Shown here: positions 58,625 through 64,000 of the stretch, piece by piece
Numbering within the stretch: the first letter of the stretch is position 1
How the letters are laid out: every line of letters begins with the position of its first letter
Assembly (NCBI RefSeq): GCF_016808335.1
Contig: NC_053137.1
Coordinates: 5,469,904-5,533,903, forward strand
Direction of reading: 5' to 3'
Origin: Panicum virgatum
Lineage: Eukaryota > Streptophyta > Magnoliopsida > Poales > Poaceae
Length of the DNA: 64,000 nt
The notes under the pieces: generated by a model
What the model was told of the DNA's origin: nothing
Databases searched by the model: none
The model's input: only the letters and a program-made list of their open reading frames with translations
Position numbers and translations under genes: made by a program

Positions 58625-59515
58625 TGTTAGAGTAATTGGGCCTAGCCCATTAACTTTCCTAAATAAATCTCAAAGGCCCATTCATGCAAGAGTGGGAGTG
58701 GAACTCTTTAGTCCCATATTGCCAAGTGAATGAGTGGGAGACCCACTTAAATAGTGGGTTGCTCCCTAATCATTTGAAGTATGTGATGAGGAGTAGAAAG
58801 GAAGAAACCCACTTGCTAGGCGGGGTGAGGCGCGCGCGACATGTGCGTGAATGGTCCGTCAAAATCCGGCCTCAAACCTTGCGGGGGCATAATTTTCTTT
58901 TGCAGTTTATTTTTGCTGCGGATTTGATTCGTATTCAATACAGAAACCGACTCGGTTACGGACGCCCTAACCCTACGCGGTTTCTCCCTATAAATACGAC
59001 GGCCGCCGCACGACTCGTCCTATCCCAAAAACGCATCTAGGTTTTGCCTCCTCTCTACTGCTGCGCCGCCGAGCCTACTTCATCCCGTTTGTCGGCGTGC
59101 AACTGCGATCGGGAGAGCAGGTCTCCGAAACCATCGTCCTCAGCGATCCTGCACCGGGAGAGGGCGAATAAGGTTTTTGGGAAGCGCTCTGCGCGACTGC
59201 TCGATCGCTTCCGTTCTTCTTCACTGCATCGATAACACGGCGCGCCTTCCTCTTCGTCGGGCGTGCGTCGCGCGTCGTCGCCAGGAACGACAAAACAGGC
59301 TGTTCTGTCCCGTCGTCATCAAGAAGGAAACGTACGTGCATCTTGCCTGGATCATGTCTTATATACTGTTCTTGTTTACATGTTTAGACATGATTCTGCT
59401 AGATATTCTGGTTCAAGTTCTCTTGGTAGGACTGTCTAGATCTGTTTCCTATGCAATACTGTTCATGATTTATTATCAGATTAAATCAAAACTAAAAGTG
59501 CTAATTTTTCCAACA
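58625..59515 (+). repeat. 5' LTR of the copia element
   Basis: About 891 bp from TGTTAGAG to TTTTTCCAACA. A TATA-like CTATAAATACG at 58989 precedes a GC-rich transcribed part. The 3' edge is inferred from the TG...CA rule and the distance to gag (ATG 59549); I could not match the primer site to a tRNA. Confidence 0.65.
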
Positions 59516-59548
59516 ATCCCAAAACCTTATTGTAGGCACTTTAGTTTT

Positions 59549-61398
59549 ATGGCTGGATTTATTGAAGCTCTGAGGCCCGACAAGTTCTGTGGCGAGCACT
59601 TTAAGAGATGGCAGACGAGAGCCATTCTGTGGCTAACTGCTATGAAAGTGCTCTGGGTGTCCACTGGCAAACCTGCAGGTCCTCTCACTCAGGAAGAGGA
59701 AAGGGCCTATGAGGAGGCCAACACAATCTTTGTAGGCGCTGTGATCGGTACACTTGTAGAACATCTACAAGATGTGTACATGCATCATACAGTCGCAAAA
59801 GATCTATGGGACGCTCTTGAGGCAGACTATGGCGGTTCGGATGTTGGCACCGAACTGTATATCATTGAGCAATATCACGACTACAAGATGATTGATGAAA
59901 AAACAGTAGTCAAACAGCCTCATGAAATACAGTGCATGGTGAAGGAACTTGAGCCCCTAAAGATCAATCTACCCGATAAGTTTGTGGCTGGGGGCATCAT
60001 TGCCAAATTACCTCCTTCATGGAGGGATTTTGCCACATCTCAAAAACACAAGAGAGTTGAGATATCAGTTTCAGATCTGATTGCCTCTCTTGATGTTGAA
60101 GAGAAAGCTCGGGCTAAGGATGGTAGATCTAAGGTTGCTGAAGGTCATACCAGTGCCAACATGGTGCAGAAAACTCAGTCTCAGGGCAATGGCAAAGGCA
60201 AAGGAAAGAAAAACAAGCCTAAGCAGACCACTGCTTTTAAGAAGAAGAAGGACGAGGGTTGCTTCGTATACGGTTCAACTGAACATTGGGCAAAGAAGTG
60301 CCCGAACCGCAAAGGAAGAAAACCTCAATCTGAGCAGAAGACTGCGAACATTGTGACCAGTGGGTATGATTACTTACCTTCTGTTCTTTCAATGTTTCAA
60401 TCCACGAGCTGGTGGCTTGACACTGGTGCAAATGTTCATGTGTGTTCTGATGTCTCTTTATTTTCTTTTTACCAAGTTGCCCGGGATTCTTCTGTGATAA
60501 TGGGGAATGGGTCGCATGCTACTGTTCGTGGTGCTGGTACGGTAGATCTGAAGCTAACTTTGGGAAAGATCGTGCTGCTGAAGAACGTACGTCATGTCCC
60601 TACTATCAGCAAGAATCTAGTTAGCAGCTCCCTTTTATGTAGGGACGGTTTTAAGGTCGTGCTTGAGTCGAATAAATTTGTCGTCTCTAGATATGGACAA
60701 TTTATTGGTAAAGGCTATGAGTGCGGAGGCTTGTTTCGCTTTTCTATTTCTGAATTTTGCAATAAGTCGGTGAACATTATTTCTGATGGTGTGAATGAGA
60801 GTGATGCTAGTGTTTGGCATTCACGGTTATGTCATCTAAATTTTGGTTCTATGTCACGACTTTCCAGCTTGAGTTTAATTCCGAATTTTTCCATCGTCAA
60901 AGGATCTAAGTGTCATAGTTGTGTGCAATCCAAGCAACCTCGAAAACCTCACAAGGCAACAGAGGAGGGACACTTGACACAATTAGAACTCATACATTCA
61001 GATATATGTGAGATGAATGGTGTGTTGACGAAGGGTGGAAAAAGATATTTCATGACTTTGATTGATGACGCTTCTAGATACTGCTATGTGTATTTGTTGA
61101 AAACGAAAGATGAGGCTCTAGACTTTAAAATCTATAAAGCTGAAGTTGAAACCCAATTAGAAAAAAAAAGATCAAAAGAGTAAAGTCAGATCGAGGTGGT
61201 GAATATTTCTCTAATGATTTCAACTCATTCTGTGCGGAACATGGTATTATACATGAGAGGACGCATCCCTATTCACCCCAGTCAAATGGGGTCGCCGAAA
61301 GAAAGAATCGCACGTTGACTAACTTGGTTAACGCAATGTTAGACACTGCTGGATTATCTAAAGGCATGGTGGGGGAGGCTGTATTGACATCATGTCAC
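59549..61398 (+). pseudogene. Copia gag-protease-integrase, frameshifted and truncated
   Basis: Gag from MAGFIEALRPDKFCGEHFKR. The zinc knuckle reads CFVYGSTEHWAKKC, with Tyr in place of the second Cys of CX2CX4HX4C. Protease WWLDTGANVHVCSD. Pre-integrase HHCC region VWHSRLCHLNFG ... CHSCVQSKQ. Integrase LIHSDICEMNG and LIDDASRYCYVY carry the first two acidic residues. The frame breaks in an A run near 61165 (stop at 61181) and continues in another frame with VKSDRGGEYFSNDF and PQSNGVAERKNRTL, where the third catalytic Glu lies, to LTSCH. The order with integrase before RT is that of Ty1/copia. The frame upstream of 59549 (from 59177) is LTR. Confidence 0.88.
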
Positions 61399-61720
61399 CC
61401 GACCAAAGAGCCTCTCGGCGTCCTGCACCCTCCCGAGATTCCCGAACATGGTGATAAGCGAGTTCGCCACTGAAACATGCGTCTGGAGGCCCGAGACCAC
61501 GATATGTGGGCAGCGACCTGAAGCCCGGCCGCCTCATCCTCGAGTGACCCGCACAAGCTGACCACCGTGGCGAACGCATTCGCGTTGCAGGTGACGCCTT
61601 CCATTCGCATCCGTCTGTAAGCTTGCAGTGCAACTTCCAAGTACCCATTCGACGACAGTGCCACCATGAGCGCGGTCCAGGACACGATGTTCCGCTCGGA
61701 CATCTCCTGGAAGAGGCAGA
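61399..61720 (-). pseudogene. 5' part of the broken PPR gene
   Basis: On the minus strand: CLFQEMSERNIVSWTALMVA, LEVALQAYRRMRMEGVTCNA, AFATVVSLCGSLEDEAAGLQ, a frame change near 61510, then VSGLQTHVSVANSLITMFGN and VQDAERLFGR at the junction with copia. The repeats are PLS-type like those at 57925-58624, and strand and order agree with one parent gene. The beginning is missing: upstream (61720-61800) is a stretch with recurring GCTCGGCTCG-like words and no PPR match. Confidence 0.8.
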
Positions 61721-61775
61721 AACTACGAGCTGGCTCAACGAGCCAAAATGGCAGCTCAGCTTGGCTCGGCATCAA

Positions 61776-64000
61776 ACTTGAGCCGGCTCGCGAGCCGCAG
61801 TGCCTGTCTATGTGGATCCGTCAGTCGATGGCAGCGAGAGCATGCAGAGGAAGCAGAGCTCGACGTGGGAGCACCAGTCCCCCGTGGCGACGACCTGGGC
61901 GGGGTACTGGCGCGCGGTGGCGGCGTCGACGACCGCGGCGGTGGAGGAGCACAACGTGCTGCGGCGGCGGCGGCGAGGCAGTCACATGGCTGGACCGCGA
62001 CTTCCCTCTCCAGACTCCCGGTACCCGATGCTTGCAAGCGGTGTACTACCAGTACCAAGATTCATAATTTAGTTATTTATTTATCATCACTGATCAAGTT
62101 GGGGTGCGAGTGCTTAATCAGGTTCAATGACTCACTCAGATGGAACTTGGTGTTGTGAGCGGCGACAGATCGAATGACGTAGGGGATGGTTGGTTTGTCT
62201 GTGTCACCAGGCTAATTCACACTGCTGCATGTCGTGTTGCCTGCCAATGCAATGCATGCATTTTTTTTCTTTTTTCTTCAAGCTGTCTCCACCCACTGTA
62301 AGACCCTGTTTGATACAGAGGAATAAATTTCAGTCCCTATCACTTCAAATAATATGTGATGTGCAGCTCCTAATTTCACTCATTTGGAAGCCCATTAGCT
62401 CATTTGTTATGCAAAATAAGTCCTATACATGTTGTATGCTGAAATTAGGGTTGTTTGTAATATTCTGGAGCTCCGAGAGCTGTTTTGTAAAGCTGCCTTT
62501 ATATGGTTGTCTCCCAACTCGGGAATAGACGAAGAGTGGGTGCTTGTTCTTCCCCTTTGGGGGTTGAGAGAAGGAGAGAGGAGATCTGAGGGGTGAGGCT
62601 AATATTTGGTATAAGATTTCTCATCTAAATAATTACATTATATTCAGTATAGCAGACAATCATTAGGTTAATATGAACAGCTAAGGAGCACAAATTTGTA
62701 TTTTGGTCATCTAAACAACGGTCCATGTGACCCTGTCACGGTAGAAAAATATTCTCCATGGTGTATATGTGACCGTACATGCACACTTTTTACAAGTTTA
62801 TGTATTTGTTTGCACGTTTTGTAACTTATTGGATCAAAGTGATGCAACCATACAAGTTGATGTATGATGAGTACAATTTACTCTATATATAATATGTACT
62901 GGAGTATCTGTTGGCCGCGAGCGCATTTCGTTCATACAATTTGCAAATAAACTGCTTTAATTTCTATATGTATACGCATTACCAAGATTGCGAGACCTTA
63001 GTTTTTATTCCTTACGTATTTAATTTATTTGCCACTAAGTTGCCGTGCAAGTGCTATACAACTAAGCTGGCTGCTGCACGCCTGCACCTCGACCCACTTG
63101 CCGTTGTCAGTTATAGAGCGCATGGCTTGTTATGTACTGATGATTATCCCGTAGAAGATGTTGATGAAAATCATTGGATATTCGATCCGCATTCAGGGAT
63201 GAAGAAGCACAACATTGCTTATGGTTGTGGACGGCTGGACGCTGCCCAATCGGTTTGTGACAATGCTGATGCGTGTATAGTTTAATTTTGTCCTGATGCT
63301 GATGCATCCACGTACCCATAGTATATATGTATATTGTTGGTGCTGTTACGTATCTAGCTCTCACACACGACAGGTACAGCTAGCGCTCACACTCACGCCC
63401 TCGTCCTAGACGTGGCCTCATGACGAACACCCAGAAAATGCCATCTGCTCCATGTTTAGTTTTGGATCAGCTAGAGATTATGAAAAGCTAGCTCATGGCT
63501 TCTAAATTGTAAAATCTAGATAGTTCAAAGTTGGATGTAAAAGATGGGGATATTTGGATTCCTAGATTATGGGTAGGTTCAATTGTTACTTCAGGAAGTT
63601 TTTGTTACTATATATTCATGTCAAAAGCTCAAAAGAATTAAAGTTTAGGATGGGAAGCTTCTGGGATTGATACATTCTAGTTTTGTTGGATTCTAAAAGT
63701 CGTTGAACCATAATCTAGGGCTCTAGGTGGAGCCAAACATACCTTTAAATCCACCTATGCCTGCTGGTTGCCGGCGAAGGATCACATTCATCTATATACA
63801 TATTGGCATCTCATGCAAGCTTTCTTGCCTGTTGTCTCTGCAAGCACACGCAGGGGACTGAGCATTTGCAAACTGCCTGCTAGCCGCTGTGTACCATGCA
63901 TGATTGAAAATTGTTGCCACTATATTATTTGTGTGAGTGGTATATCAGTTGCACCCACCCACATTCTTCGGTGGCTTGTTATTTAGATGAACTTTGTGTC
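61776..64000. other. No gene recognised to the right edge
   Basis: A GC-rich block (61800-62060) is open in several frames on both strands, without a family I know. AT-rich sequence follows. A 124-codon frame at 62911-63285 contains DDYPVEDVDENHWIFDPHSG, which reads like protein but lacks an ATG-led start and matches nothing I can name. The remainder is plain intergenic sequence. Confidence 0.4.

Larger units (their letters stand above)
58625..61398 (+). mobile_element. Copia LTR retrotransposon, 3' half deleted
   Basis: It starts TGTTAGAGTAATTGGGCC at 58625, in PPR sequence. A 5' LTR, gag, protease and most of integrase follow, and the element stops abruptly at about 61398 inside integrase (LTSCH), where PPR sequence resumes. 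RT, RNase H and the 3' LTR are missing, so no target duplication can be checked. The missing part went together with the middle of the PPR gene, as one deletion would leave it. Confidence 0.85.

Noticed and set aside
62911..63285. 124-codon frame with protein-like stretch
   Set aside because: No ATG at the start, no family match and no splice context; kept only as a note in the last intergenic entry.

Overview
This window is plant nuclear DNA from a grass (Poaceae), most likely a panicoid such as Setaria, Panicum or a relative; I cannot fix the species. The reasons are multi-exon genes with GT-AG introns, very GC-rich 5' exons beside AT-rich introns, and grass-type Tourist, Stowaway and hAT miniature elements, Helitrons, LINEs and LTR elements that fill most of the space between genes.

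Layout. (1) 1-783, minus: first exon of a BTB/POZ-MATH protein (BPM type) that runs off the left edge. (2) 5258-10362, plus: a SEUSS-like (LIM-domain-binding) transcriptional co-regulator, nine coding exons, 764 aa, with a 5' UTR carrying two short upstream ORFs. (3) 10653-15781: decayed retroelements around a poorly supported minus-strand gene. (4) 15782-20515: one 4.7 kb LTR-like block with TG...CA ends and a 5-bp target duplication, probably a solo LTR. (5) 21240-31550, minus: chloroplast polynucleotide phosphorylase, 24 coding exons that join in frame to 889 aa. (6) 33374-33444: tRNA-Gly(GCC). (7) 34577-47511: three Helitron 5' ends followed by three Helitron-type 3' ends, read as three nested Helitrons. 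They carry exon fragments of an NHX antiporter, a mitochondrial-type carrier, a clathrin-assembly (ANTH) protein and a UDP-arabinose 4-epimerase, and were themselves hit by an RTE LINE, a hAT element and a 330-bp TRIM. (8) 48593-56394, plus: a GH17/CBM43 beta-1,3-glucanase gene with two in-frame TAG codons and a frameshifted C-terminal tail; its single intron holds a 4.95 kb gypsy deletion derivative. (9) 57925-61775, minus: a PPR gene split by a 3'-truncated copia element and eroded by frameshifts and stops. (10) 61776-64000: nothing I can assign.

The intact genes (BPM-like, SEUSS-like, PNPase, tRNA) are ordinary housekeeping or regulatory genes and do not form a pathway together. What is unusual is the record of nested insertion and gene capture. 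I found no sign of a new enzymatic or defence system.
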